From: Curtobacterium sp. MCLR17_032
GTDB taxonomy: Bacteria > Actinomycetota > Actinomycetes > Actinomycetales > Microbacteriaceae
Reading direction: 5' to 3'
NCBI RefSeq assembly: GCF_003234795.2
Contig: NZ_CP126268.1
Coordinates: 2,976,001 to 3,040,000, forward strand
DNA length: 64,000 nucleotides
Shown: piece after piece, positions 36,100 to 47,664 of the stretch
How the letters are laid out: the number at the start of each line of letters is the position of its first letter
Numbering within the stretch: the first letter of the stretch is position 1
Translations under genes and position numbers: made by a program
Notes under the pieces: model-generated
What the model was told of the DNA's origin: nothing
What the model saw: the letters and a program-made list of their open reading frames with translations, nothing else
The model's database searches: none

Positions 36100-36587
36100 C
36101 GTTCGTTGATGGTCGACTGCCCTAACACGTCGGCGATGAGACGGAGCGTGTAGCCGACGGGAACCGTCTGGTGTTCGACGTAGTGCAGGAACACCGGCGC
36201 TGCTTGGTCGGCCGTGAAGAGTTCCGCCGGGTGCCGCGGCTCGTGCGCAGCCTGCACGTCGATCATCTCCGTGATGGGTTCCGCGAGGTCGTGGTCACGA
36301 CCGACGATGGTGAAGCGGTACTCGCCGTCGTCCTCACGCCTGCGGAGCTCGACGCTCATCTTCTCTGCGGTGCCGCCAGCCTGGAGGTACGAGCCTCCGT
36401 ACTCATCGATGACCGACTGCGGACCAGCGCGCCAGGTCCGGTCGTCGATCGGCGCGGCGAAGACGAGCCACGCGAACTGGTCGTCGTTGTCGAGCAAGCC
36501 GAGGCAGAGGCGTACCTGGTCGAGGAGCGGGCGGAACGTGTCGTTGAGCACGCTGCTGACGGAACCGTTGGTCTTCATGATGATCAC
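36087..36587 (-). CDS. Unrecognised ~155-residue protein family, copy B (diverged)
   Basis: A 166-residue paralogue of copy A. The GTG at 36587 gives VIIMKTNGSVSS, which lines up with the MII..SVSS starts of the other copies; a longer frame to 36671 would add a Lys/Pro-rich tail. The middle differs (VFAAPIDDRTWRAGPQ in place of the WWCPDDADWMFNPKP block), while the GGTAEKMSVELRR and HEPRHPAELFTADQAAPVF blocks are kept. Its C-terminus is longer by 10 residues and overlaps copy A, so A and B are co-transcribed. Confidence 0.68.
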   Translation of the reverse strand: MIIMKTNGSVSSVLNDTFRPLLDQVRLCLGLLDNDDQFAWLVFAAPIDDRTWRAGPQSVIDEYGGSYLQAGGTAEKMSVELRRREDDGEYRFTIVGRDHDLAEPITEMIDVQAAHEPRHPAELFTADQAAPVFLHYVEHQTVPVGYTLRLIADVLGQSTINERCST

Positions 36588-36770
36588 GGCGGGCAAGTCC
36601 CCTCGATCGTCGGCGGCGGGTTCTGGGTCTTTCGACTTCCTCGCCAGCAGAAGGAACCCTACAAGGGACACATGCCCAGGGGCGCGCTCCCGCGAAGGAA
36701 CGCCATGCTGAGACCCCGGGGATCGCGACCTCGACGACGAGGGGACACGCAGCAGCGACGATCGCGATCG

Positions 36771-37616
36771 TCAGTCGTCACGGGGCCGCCGCACCTCCTG
36801 CTCGACGAGCGCCGTGGCGATCCGGTCAGCTGCGTACGGAGCCTTCGCGAGCGTGTGGACGACGGCGGTCACGCCGGCCGCATCGACGATGACCGCTCCT
36901 GCCGCTCGGACCTCTCCGTTGATCCAGGTCGAGACCCCTTCGCGCTGCCAACTCACCGTGCGGGATGGTCCGGCACCAGGCTCGAGGGCCCAGTCGGCGT
37001 AGCGACAGAGGTCGTCGAACGTGGCCCAGATACCGCCTGCCGCTGCAAAGGAGGACTCACCGAGTGCCCAAGGCTTGATCGGGCGCCCGAAGAACGTCGG
37101 CATCACGCGCTCTGTCGGAGCGGGCACGAGCGTGGCGGAGACGATCCCCGCCGGCTCGAGCACATGGTGGCGGGCGGCGGCGAACCAGTCGCCGTGCGCT
37201 GCGTCGAGGACCGAACCGAGGAGCGCGTACCCGAGATTCGAGTAGACGAACTGGCCCCGAGGTGTGACAGGTACCGCCGATGCCGGATCCAAGGGAACGC
37301 CGACGGCCCTCCGGTACGGGTCGACGAACAGGTTGCCGCCCATCGTGACCGGCATCCGCGGCAAGCCGGAAGTGTGATGGACGAGGTCGGCGACGGTCAT
37401 CTCGGTATCGGGCACCTGCGGGAGGTAGTGCGCGACCGACCGATCGACCTCGAGTGTGAGCCAGGCCGTCGTACCGACGACACCTTTCGTGATGCTCCCC
37501 CACTCGAGCAGCGATGCGGCGGCGTACGGTCCGCGAGGCTCCCGAACGGCGCGCCAGCTCTCAGCCGTGCGAACACTCGCACGCCAGTCCCCGGAGCTTG
37601 TCAGCGGATTCCGCAC
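36771..37616 (-). CDS. Serine hydrolase, beta-lactamase/class C PBP family
   Basis: A 281-residue protein with the SxxK motif S41-I-T-K44 and the Y125-S-N127 motif. The third (KTG or HxG) motif near the end is not clear; GAVIVDAAG occupies that place. No signal peptide is seen from the GTG at 37616, which has GAGGG upstream, so it may be cytoplasmic like many esterase-type members. The stretch between helix 2 and VAHYLP is a few residues shorter than usual. Activity is therefore uncertain. It diverges from the secreted-protein operon. Confidence 0.7.
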   Translation of the reverse strand: MRNPLTSSGDWRASVRTAESWRAVREPRGPYAAASLLEWGSITKGVVGTTAWLTLEVDRSVAHYLPQVPDTEMTVADLVHHTSGLPRMPVTMGGNLFVDPYRRAVGVPLDPASAVPVTPRGQFVYSNLGYALLGSVLDAAHGDWFAAARHHVLEPAGIVSATLVPAPTERVMPTFFGRPIKPWALGESSFAAAGGIWATFDDLCRYADWALEPGAGPSRTVSWQREGVSTWINGEVRAAGAVIVDAAGVTAVVHTLAKAPYAADRIATALVEQEVRRPRDD

Positions 37617-37723
37617 CGTGTCCCTCTCTCTGATGAGGGGCGATCGTGGCGGCGCAGCCGTCACGTATCCCTCACGCTTGCCAGGTTGTGCACCTCAGTG
37701 ACATGTAGCACTCTAGGTGATCG

Positions 37724-37739
37724 CACCACGCCCGTGGTG
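37724..37739. promoter_or_regulatory. Candidate operator before the secreted-protein operon
   Basis: CACCACGCCCGTGGTG has seven-base inverted arms and lies just upstream of the ribosome site of the gene at 37758. It could be a repressor site or a leader hairpin. Confidence 0.35.
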
Positions 37740-37757
37740 ATGACGAGGGGGAAGACC

Positions 37758-38243
37758 ATGAAGAAGACGATTCCGGTCGTGTCGGCGACCATGACCACCG
37801 CGATCGCGGCAGCACTCCTGATCGCTGCGCCTGCACAAGCCCAGAGCGCGACCCGCGTCGAGGTTCCGTCGAACGTCGTGATCGACGAGAGCTTCGATCC
37901 CACCGGGGAGGTCGTCGTCGCCGGCGACGGACGGTCCGCCCGGTCGGGGAACTGCAAGGACCGAGCGTTCGCAGTCGTGGCGAAGATGACGCAGTCCCTG
38001 AACGGCTGCAGCGTCATCGGCTCGAAGGCATCGACCCAGGTGCAGTACAAGTGGTTCAAGCACCAGGGCAATTCGAGCCCCTGCATCTGGGGGAAGTCGT
38101 TCAACTCGAAGCACGCGCCGACTTGGACGACCTTGGACTGCGGAACCGGTCGCTCGAAGTCCGTCCCGTGGGGGAATGTGGCTGCCACCAAGAAGATGAA
38201 GGGCCTCACCGGCGTCGGCTGGGCCGGAGTGCAGTGGCAGTGA
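37758..38243 (+). CDS. Small secreted cysteine-containing protein, unknown
   Basis: A 161-residue exported protein: signal peptide 1-29 (cut after AQA), a short linker and a basic domain (about 60-161) with four Cys (NCKD, NGCS, PCIW, DCGT) that could form two disulfides. It is rich in Lys, Trp and Ser/Thr. It may be a wall-binding or antimicrobial protein, but nothing identifies it. GAGGGGG precedes the ATG. Its stop overlaps the next start (GTGA), so it is the first of three coupled genes. Confidence 0.65.
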   Translation: MKKTIPVVSATMTTAIAAALLIAAPAQAQSATRVEVPSNVVIDESFDPTGEVVVAGDGRSARSGNCKDRAFAVVAKMTQSLNGCSVIGSKASTQVQYKWFKHQGNSSPCIWGKSFNSKHAPTWTTLDCGTGRSKSVPWGNVAATKKMKGLTGVGWAGVQWQ

Positions 38244-39034
38244 TCCCAGAGCGATCGCGGCGACGCAGCGTCGAGGCCCTGGCCTCGACCTGCGTCGCCG
38301 CAGCCGTCCTGTCCGGGTGCTCGACGGGCTCCGACGAGCACGACCGTGGCCTGCCGCCGGCGCAAGCTCCTGCGCGCCTGCCAGGACCGGCTCTCGACGC
38401 GTCGGCGATGGAGAACTTAGCCGATGAGCTTCGCGCAACGGTGCCGTGCACGCGGGCAGATGCTCTGCTGGACGACCTCGCGTTCTGGGACACCATGCGC
38501 GGCTTCGACTGCCTCGATGGTGACGCACCGACGTTCATCCGCGTCTACGCGCACACAGCGTCAGTGCCCCAGACCCTCGTGGAATGGGACGGCACGTTCG
38601 GGCCAGAGCGGGCAGTCACCAGGGGAGCGAATTGGTACGTGATCGGCACTCCCGCAACCGTCTCGGCCGTGAAGCCTCCTGGCGAGGCACCTCGAACGGC
38701 GAACGATCTCGGGTCGCCGGTTCCCCTGACGGCGGAGCAGGACTACCTGACGACCTGCATGCTGTACGTCTCGAGCGAGAGCCAGCGGTACGTCCGGCAT
38801 CCGGAGCAGCGAAGCGCGTCCGCCGACCAGTACGGCGCGCTCTTCCCTGGCATCACCGCCGCCGTCCACGCGGCGGTCGACGATCTCGGGCGGAGCAAGG
38901 TGACGCAGATCACGGACGAGGATCGATGGATCGCGGCCTTGTCGGTCATCGGACCGCAGCTCAAGGAGCAGTGCGGCGCTGCGTACCGAATGGTCGGAGA
39001 CTCCGTCCGCCCGGTTGACGGGGGCCGAGGATGA
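38240..39034 (+). CDS. Lipoprotein, unknown
   Basis: A 264-residue protein starting at the coupled GTG. The signal (RRRSVEALASTCVAAAVL) ends in lipobox LSGC near residue 28. The mature domain has four further Cys (PCTRAD, FDCLDG, TTCMLY, EQCGA). No family recognised. It sits between the secreted protein and a membrane protein with overlapping stops and starts on both sides, so the three probably act together at the cell surface. Confidence 0.65.
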   Translation: MIPERSRRRSVEALASTCVAAAVLSGCSTGSDEHDRGLPPAQAPARLPGPALDASAMENLADELRATVPCTRADALLDDLAFWDTMRGFDCLDGDAPTFIRVYAHTASVPQTLVEWDGTFGPERAVTRGANWYVIGTPATVSAVKPPGEAPRTANDLGSPVPLTAEQDYLTTCMLYVSSESQRYVRHPEQRSASADQYGALFPGITAAVHAAVDDLGRSKVTQITDEDRWIAALSVIGPQLKEQCGAAYRMVGDSVRPVDGGRG

Positions 39035-39609
39035 CCACGTCGCGATCCTCCCACTCGGCCATCACCCTGACCGCCTCCGCGTTGATCCTCAGTACCGCTG
39101 GCGCGGCCTTCCTCTCGATCGACAACTTGCTCGGATTCGTCGACACCCATGCGATCGGCACGGCTTCGGTCCCGATGGTCGCATGGTTCATCCTCTTCGC
39201 GGGTTCGGTGGCGGCTCTCGGTGGCATGCTCACTCGCGACCTAACGCGTGCGCTCGTCGCCATCGCCATCGTCGGCTTCGTGGCGACGCGTTCCCCCGCG
39301 ACCAGCCTCCATCTGTCGCTCCCCATCGCGATCGCGCTCCAGGCCCTCGTCCCACTGACCTTCGCCGCGGCAGGAGCATCCGTCCTGCGCCGTCCTCGAG
39401 ACCTCGTGATCGTGCAAGTCCTCGCGGCGCTGCTCATGGGGCTCGCCCTTGCTTGGACGGCGACTGCCTTCATTCCGGTTGCGCTCGGAGCGTTCCTCAT
39501 CGCGCAGGCCGGCACGCTGCTCGTCGCGCTCAGCCTGAGCCTGCGACCGGTCCTCCGCCTGAGTCGGGATGTCGCACGCGACCTCTGGTCGAGCGCCGAC
39601 GTCCGATGA
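39031..39609 (+). CDS. Membrane protein, unknown
   Basis: A 192-residue protein with about six hydrophobic segments and short loops; the last residues (RLSRDVARDLWSSADVR) are cytoplasmic and basic. The ATG overlaps the lipoprotein stop by four bases. No family recognised. It is the third gene of the coupled secreted/lipoprotein/membrane unit. Confidence 0.62.
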   Translation: MTTSRSSHSAITLTASALILSTAGAAFLSIDNLLGFVDTHAIGTASVPMVAWFILFAGSVAALGGMLTRDLTRALVAIAIVGFVATRSPATSLHLSLPIAIALQALVPLTFAAAGASVLRRPRDLVIVQVLAALLMGLALAWTATAFIPVALGAFLIAQAGTLLVALSLSLRPVLRLSRDVARDLWSSADVR

Positions 39610-39741
39610 CGGCTCGATCCGGACGGCCACCCCATCCTGAGCCCAGAGACCTCGGCGACGTCACGTATCGATCATCTCGTGTGTCGTCCGGAGGCATGAC
39701 CGCTCGCCGGAGCGCACAAGTCCGGTACATCTCGTCGGACT

Positions 39742-39773
39742 GGAGGCGCGCTACCAGCTGGCACCGCGCCTCC
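39742..39773. repeat. Palindromic repeat, copy 8
   Basis: Outer block GGAGGCGCG/CGCGCCTCC pairs; the inner part has two mismatches. It lies the same distance downstream of copy C as repeat 7 lies from copy A, so gene and repeat were duplicated together. Confidence 0.78.
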
Positions 39774-39819
39774 CGTCCGGAACAGGGTCGCGGACACGCC
39801 GAGGCGATGCCGCCACCAC

Positions 39820-40281
39820 TCACATGTTCGCGATGAGCCGGAGCGTGTAACCGTCGGGAACCGTTTGGTGTTCGACGTAGTGCATGAACACCGGCGCCGC
39901 CTGGTCGGCGGTGAACAGCTCCGCCGGGTGCCGCGGCTCGTGCGCAGCCTGCACGTCGATCGTCTCCGTGAGCGGTTCCGACAGGTCGTGGTCACGGCCG
40001 ACGATGTAGAAGCGGTACTCGCCGTCGTCCTCACGTCGGCGAAGCTCGACGCTCATCTTCTCCGCGGTGCCCCCAGCCTGGAGGTACGAGCCGCTGTACT
40101 GCTCCTCAGCGGGTTTGGGGTTGAACATCCAGTCAGCATCGTCCGGACACCACCAGATCAGCCACGCGAACTGCTCGTCGTTGTCGAGCAACCCCAGCCT
40201 GCGGCGTACCTGATCAGGCATCGGCCGGAAGGTGTCCTGCAAGATGCTGCTGACACTGCTGTTGCTCATTGTGATGATCAT
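39820..40281 (-). CDS. Unrecognised ~155-residue protein family, copy C
   Basis: A 153-residue protein nearly identical to copy A. The WWCPDDADWMFNPKP block, SYLQAGGTAEKMSVELRR and RDHDLSEPLTE are present, and it ends RLIANM. The ATG at 40281 gives MIITMSNSSVSSIL. High DNA similarity to copy A and to its downstream repeat points to a recent duplication over about 4 kb. Copies A/B and C bracket the serine hydrolase and the secreted-protein operon. Confidence 0.7.
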   Translation of the reverse strand: MIITMSNSSVSSILQDTFRPMPDQVRRRLGLLDNDEQFAWLIWWCPDDADWMFNPKPAEEQYSGSYLQAGGTAEKMSVELRRREDDGEYRFYIVGRDHDLSEPLTETIDVQAAHEPRHPAELFTADQAAPVFMHYVEHQTVPDGYTLRLIANM

Positions 40282-40474
40282 TCGCTGGCGCGGCCGTTCG
40301 CTACCGCGAGGATCGACTTGCCGCTGTTCGACCGTGCCGGGATGCAGGTCTGGTTGCCGAGGTCGTCGAGGGCCATCTGGCGATTCTCGCAGGGGCGAAT
40401 CGATGACCACCACCTCGTCCGCGTCGACCGGTAGCGGATCATGGTCCGGACGTTCGCGAGGAAGCGCATTCGGA

Positions 40475-41038
40475 GTGCGTCAGACTCGACACGTGGATGG
40501 CGAGCTTGGTCGGATCCTCGTCCGTGCGGCGACCGGTGACGACGTGGAGGCGGTGCTCGACGTTCAGCTCCGCTCACCGGGACGGTCCGCATCGGCACAC
40601 TTCAGGCAGCACGTCAGCGCGGGGATCGCTGACGAGTCGGTACTCGTCCTGATCGCCACTGTCGGCCCCGAGACTGTGGCGTGGGCGATGACCACCCACT
40701 TCGACGAGTCTGAAGGCCTGGCGCCCGCCGGGTACTACCTGACGGGCGTGACCGTTGCACCGGAGTGGCGTCGCAAGGGCGTGGGCGGGCTCCTGGTGCA
40801 AGCACGGTTGAACTGGATCGGAGAGCGCGACACGAAGGCGTTCTTCTTCACGAATGCCTGTAACGACGGATCGATCAAGTTGCACGAGCGATACGGATTC
40901 CGACCCGTCGCTCACGGAGCGCGGTTCCGCGGGGTGTCCTTCGAAGGAGGCCGGGGAATCCTGTTCGAGGCCGATCTGACGCACCGCGACAGCAGAACGC
41001 CCCGCCGGCCGAAGCCAGCGGGGCGTCCCCACAAGTGA
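40475..41038 (+). CDS. GNAT family N-acetyltransferase
   Basis: A 187-residue GNAT enzyme. The acetyl-CoA loop is APEWRRKGVGGLL (R-x-x-G-x-G), with LTGVTV before it and IKLHERYGFRPV after. The GTG at 40475 has GAGGAAG upstream; a GTG at 40493 is an alternative. The Arg/Pro tail (RRPKPAGRPHK) is encoded partly by the terminator hairpin of the convergent nrdF gene. Substrate unknown. Confidence 0.78.
   Translation: MRQTRHVDGELGRILVRAATGDDVEAVLDVQLRSPGRSASAHFRQHVSAGIADESVLVLIATVGPETVAWAMTTHFDESEGLAPAGYYLTGVTVAPEWRRKGVGGLLVQARLNWIGERDTKAFFFTNACNDGSIKLHERYGFRPVAHGARFRGVSFEGGRGILFEADLTHRDSRTPRRPKPAGRPHK
40998..41025. terminator. Terminator between the acetyltransferase and nrdF
   Basis: CGCCCCGC and GCGGGGCG pair around a 12-base loop; the left side overlaps the last acetyltransferase codons. 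It would stop the leftward nrd transcript after nrdF. Confidence 0.7.
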
Positions 41039-41044
41039 CCAGAC

Positions 41045-44312
<3,268 letters not shown>

Positions 44313-44814
44313 AATGCTTCCAATCCTGAGTTGACCGCCACCACGTCGTCGGGGGTCCCGAAGACTTCGAAGCGGTAGAGAACGGGGACTCCGCACTTGC
44401 GCGCGACGATGTCCCCGGCGAGGCCGAACGCCTCACCGAAGTTGGTGTTCCCACCGACGACGACGCCCCGGATCAGAGCCCGGTTGTGTTCGTCGTTGAG
44501 GAACTTGATGACCTGCTTGGGGACCGCTCCGTGTCCGTTGCCGCCACCGTAGGTGGGGAGGACCAGGACGTAGGGCTCGTCCACACGGAGGGGTTCCTCA
44601 CTCGCGTGCAGCGGGATCCGGTCGGCGTCCTGGCCGAGCTTCTCCACGAACCGGGCTGTGTTGCCCGAGACACTCGAGAAGTAGACGAGGCGGCTCATGG
44701 TGCGCTCCCTGACGAGGTGCGGACTGCGGACCGGAGGGGTGTGGCGGAGGCGGGACGAGCCTCCAGGCTGTCCTTCTGCCGCCGGGCGACGCGGGCCGGA
44801 CGGCCCGCGAGGCG

Positions 44815-45048
44815 TCAGGCCAGTTCGGCGCTGAGGGTGGCGATCTTGTCGGGGCGGAAGCCCGACCAGTGGTCGTCGTCGGTCACGACGACGGGGGCCT
44901 GCATGTAGCCCAGGCTCTTGACGTGCTCGAGCGCTGCTTCGTCCGTGGAGACGTCGTGCACTTCGTACTCGATGCCCTTGTTGTCGAGGGCGCGGTACGT
45001 CGCAGTGCACTGGACGCAAGACGGCTTGGTGTACACGGTGACGGCCAT
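44815..45048 (-). CDS. nrdH: NrdH glutaredoxin-like electron donor
   Basis: A 77-residue redoxin with active site C11-V-Q-C14 in [15 protein letters not shown], and the C-terminal WSGFRPDKI motif that marks NrdH rather than glutaredoxin. It is reduced by thioredoxin reductase and feeds electrons to NrdE. It is the first gene of nrdHIEF, under the NrdR-like boxes. Confidence 0.93.
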   Translation of the reverse strand: MAVTVYTKPSCVQCTATYRALDNKGIEYEVHDVSTDEAALEHVKSLGYMQAPVVVTDDDHWSGFRPDKIATLSAELA

Positions 45049-45111
45049 GATCTCCCCTGGTTCTGGGCCCGGTTGGAGGCCCGTCGTTCTGGTGCTGTGT
45101 TGTCGATGACG

Positions 45112-45127
45112 CTACTACATGTAGTGC
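45112..45127. promoter_or_regulatory. NrdR box 1
   Basis: CTACTACATGTAGTGC contains a perfect 12-base palindrome ACTACATGTAGT and matches the general ACACTA-N4-TAGTGT form of NrdR boxes. Its centre is 32 bases from box 2. Confidence 0.6.
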
Positions 45128-45143
45128 CCGATGGACGGGTGGA

Positions 45144-45159
45144 CCACTAGAGGAAGTGT
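45144..45159. promoter_or_regulatory. NrdR box 2
   Basis: CCACTAGAGGAAGTGT shows CACT/AGTG arms. The centre-to-centre distance to box 1 is 32 bases, about three helical turns, as at other NrdR-controlled promoters. Confidence 0.55.
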
Positions 45160-45172
45160 TACACCCCTGTAG

Positions 45173-45204
45173 TTTCCACAACGTCATCCACAGTCTGTGG
45201 ATTC
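45173..45204. promoter_or_regulatory. Clustered DnaA-box-like sites
   Basis: TTTCCACA at 45173, TCATCCACA at 45184 and its inverted neighbour TGTGGATTC at 45196; the last two form a 17-base palindrome. TGTCCACGG and TGTGGAAAC follow at 45274-45292. The DnaA consensus is TTATCCACA (TTGTCCACA in many actinobacteria). Confidence 0.45.
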
Positions 45205-45460
45205 CCGCGAGGCCCGGTTTTCCGCCACTCTGCCACCGCCCACCGACACTTCCCACACCCTGTTGGGGGGACCTGTCCACGGATGTGGAAACTGCACGCC
45301 CGGCGTGTCTGAGAACGTCCAGCGGACAGCGGTCCGACACCCCGTCGACAGCCGCTCCCCCGCTCGGGGGCCACCACTCTCCGCCTCGGGGGCCACCGCT
45401 CTCCGGGTCGGAGGAGAGCGCTCTCCACACCCGCCGCAACGCGGTCCGTACACTCGTCAC

Positions 45461-46666
45461 GTGAGCGCGTACGGGTCCCTGCTGAAGACTCCCGGGGTCG
45501 GCCGGGTCATCGCCGCGCAACTCACCGCGCGTTTCCCGTTCGGCATGCTGTCGCTGGCGTATCTGCTGCACGTCGAGCACATCTTCGACTCGTACGGCGC
45601 CGCTGGCCTCGTCCTCGCGACGACGAGCATCGGCCAGGCCCTCGCCGGTCCGCTGACCAGCCGGTGGATGGGCCGCTGGGGCATGCGCCCCGTGCTGATC
45701 CTGACAAGCATCGTGGCGTTCCTGACCATGGGCGTCATCGCCTTCTTCGTGATGCCGCTCTGGGCGTACGTCGTGATCGGCTTCGTCGGCGGCCTGGCGG
45801 TCCCGCCGGTGCAGCCCGCGGTCCGCACCATCTACCCGAAGATGGTCACGTCCTCGCAGCTCACCCCGCTGTTCTCCCTCGACGCCAGTGCGCAGGAGCT
45901 GATCTGGGTCGCCGGTCCGGTCATCACCACGTTCGTGGCGACGCAGATCGGCACGGTCGAGGCGATCGTCGTCGCAATGGTGTTCCTGCTCATCGGCTGC
46001 ACGTGGTTCATCGCCTCCCCCGAGCTCGGCCGCGTCCGCATCCCCCGCTCGAAGCGCGCCTTCGGTGTCGTCATGAAGCGGCCGTCGGTCGTCGTCGCCA
46101 CCGTCACGGGCCTGCTGCTCATCGGCGCGTGCTCCGCGGTGGAGGCCAGCGTCACCAGCGTCTTCGGCGAGGGCAGCCCGAACGCCGGCATCGTCCTCGC
46201 CGTGTTCGCGGTCGGGTCACTCGCGGGCGGGTTGGCGCTCGGCCACCGTCCGATCTCGCAGAACGCCCTCTGGCTGCGCATGACGATCGTGTTCGTCGGA
46301 CTCGTGCTCGCGGTCGGCAACCCGACGTTCTGGTGGCTCTGCATCTCCCTCGTCATCGCGGGTGCCGGCATCGCCCCCGCCCTGACGGTGATGTTCGGCT
46401 CGGTCTCCGCCACCGTCAAGTTCTCCGACACGGCCGAGGCCTACGGCTGGATGGGCACCGGCCAGCTCATCGGTGCCGCCGGCGGGTCCGCGGTCGCCGG
46501 CTTCCTCATCGACAGCAACGGTCCGAGCGGCGGCCTGATGGTCGGCGCCGTCATGGCCGCGGCCGGCGTGGTGTTCCCCCTGGTCATGCGCCGCTGGCTG
46601 CCCGACCTGCGCGGTCGCGACGCCAGTCCACTGCCCGACACCGAGCCGGTCCACCTCCCCACCTGA
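45461..46666 (+). CDS. MFS transporter (12-TMS)
   Basis: A 401-residue transporter with about twelve hydrophobic segments, starting at the GTG at 45461. The loop after helix 2 ([16 protein letters not shown]) is a diverged motif A. Helix 4-5 reads [20 protein letters not shown]. No substrate can be named. It diverges from nrdHIEF and is followed at about 75 bases by the aldo/keto reductase gene. Confidence 0.8.
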   Translation: MSAYGSLLKTPGVGRVIAAQLTARFPFGMLSLAYLLHVEHIFDSYGAAGLVLATTSIGQALAGPLTSRWMGRWGMRPVLILTSIVAFLTMGVIAFFVMPLWAYVVIGFVGGLAVPPVQPAVRTIYPKMVTSSQLTPLFSLDASAQELIWVAGPVITTFVATQIGTVEAIVVAMVFLLIGCTWFIASPELGRVRIPRSKRAFGVVMKRPSVVVATVTGLLLIGACSAVEASVTSVFGEGSPNAGIVLAVFAVGSLAGGLALGHRPISQNALWLRMTIVFVGLVLAVGNPTFWWLCISLVIAGAGIAPALTVMFGSVSATVKFSDTAEAYGWMGTGQLIGAAGGSAVAGFLIDSNGPSGGLMVGAVMAAAGVVFPLVMRRWLPDLRGRDASPLPDTEPVHLPT

Positions 46667-46741
46667 TCCGCCCGGCCTGCGTTCTCCACAGGTCGGACTG
46701 GAGGCCCGCCCCACCCCCGTCACGCCGGGCAGGATGGGTGC

Positions 46742-47560
46742 ATGGTCACCTCGATCCCCCTCCGCGACGGCCGGAGCATCCCCACCATCGGCTTCGGCGT
46801 CTACAAGGTCGACGACGCCGAGGCAGCGACGGCCGTCGGGCTCGCGCTGGACGCCGGGTACCGCCACGTGGACACGGCCGAGATGTACGGCAACGAGCGG
46901 GGCGTCGGGCAGGCGCTCCGGGCCTCCGCACTCGAACGTGACGACGTGTTCGTGACCACGAAGGTGTGGAACGACCACCAGGGCCGCGACGGCACGCTCC
47001 GGGCGTTCGACGCCAGTCTCGAGCGGTTGGGGCTCGACGCGGTCGACCTGTACCTGATCCACTGGCCGGCGGCGGCGAACGACCGCTACGTCGAGACCTG
47101 GCGGACCCTCGTCGAACTCCGCGCCTCCGGGCGGGCCCGCAGTGTCGGCGTCTCGAACTTCCAGGTGCCGCACCTCGAACGGATCATCGACGAGACCGGT
47201 GAGGTCCCGGCGGTCAACCAGGTCGAGCGGCACCCGTGGTTGCCGCAGCGCGAGCTGATGGCGTTCCACGAGCAGCACGACATCGTCACCGCGGCGTGGT
47301 CGCCCCTCGGTCGCGGACGGCTCATCGAGGACCCGGTGCTCGTCGGCATCGCGGCCGCCCACGACGTCAGTGTCGCCCAGGTGCTCGTGCGGTGGAACGT
47401 GCAGCAGGGGGTCGTCGTGCTGCCGAAGTCGGTGACGCCGTCGCGCATCCGCTCGAACCGCGACGTCGACGGCTTCGTGCTGACGGACGACGAGCTCGCT
47501 GCGATCGCCGGCCTGGAGTCCGGCCAGCGCACGGGCTCCCACCCCGACGCCGTCGTCTGA
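46742..47560 (+). CDS. Aldo/keto reductase
   Basis: A 272-residue NADPH-dependent aldo/keto reductase of the 2,5-diketogluconate reductase-like group. The catalytic tetrad is D44, Y49, K74 and H107 (DTAEMYGNE, TTKVW, YLIHWP). VGVSNFQ, NQVERHPWLPQ and VLPKSVTPSRI form the rest of the active site and cofactor region. It reduces small aldehydes or ketones; the physiological substrate is not known. It could be co-transcribed with the MFS gene upstream. Confidence 0.88.
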   Translation: MVTSIPLRDGRSIPTIGFGVYKVDDAEAATAVGLALDAGYRHVDTAEMYGNERGVGQALRASALERDDVFVTTKVWNDHQGRDGTLRAFDASLERLGLDAVDLYLIHWPAAANDRYVETWRTLVELRASGRARSVGVSNFQVPHLERIIDETGEVPAVNQVERHPWLPQRELMAFHEQHDIVTAAWSPLGRGRLIEDPVLVGIAAAHDVSVAQVLVRWNVQQGVVVLPKSVTPSRIRSNRDVDGFVLTDDELAAIAGLESGQRTGSHPDAVV

Positions 47561-47565
47561 CCGCA

Positions 47566-47629
47566 AAACACCGGTGTTCGTCAGTCGCGCCGCGCAATCG
47601 CGCGGTGTCTCCGACGAACACCGGTGTTT
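47566..47629. terminator. Long inverted repeat, probable bidirectional terminator
   Basis: Seventeen-base perfect arms AAACACCGGTGTTCGTC and inverse flank a 30-base GC-rich loop that has its own small hairpin (CCGCGC/GCGCGG). Each arm contains the palindrome ACACCGGTGT. It lies between convergent genes. Confidence 0.65.
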
Positions 47630-47664
47630 CGAGAAAGCCCAGCGCCGCTCGGGCGGCCCGGCGC

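Larger units (their letters stand above)
45049..45460. promoter_or_regulatory. Divergent control region of nrdHIEF and an MFS gene
   Basis: A 412-base gap with no credible gene. It contains two NrdR-like boxes and a cluster of TCCACA-containing sites (listed separately). Several small ORFs here overlap the GC-rich spacer and look accidental. Confidence 0.6.

Noticed and set aside
45173-45292. The DnaA-box-like cluster as the chromosome origin
   Set aside because: dnaA, dnaN and other origin genes are absent and the sites are few. Gene regulation is the more likely reading.
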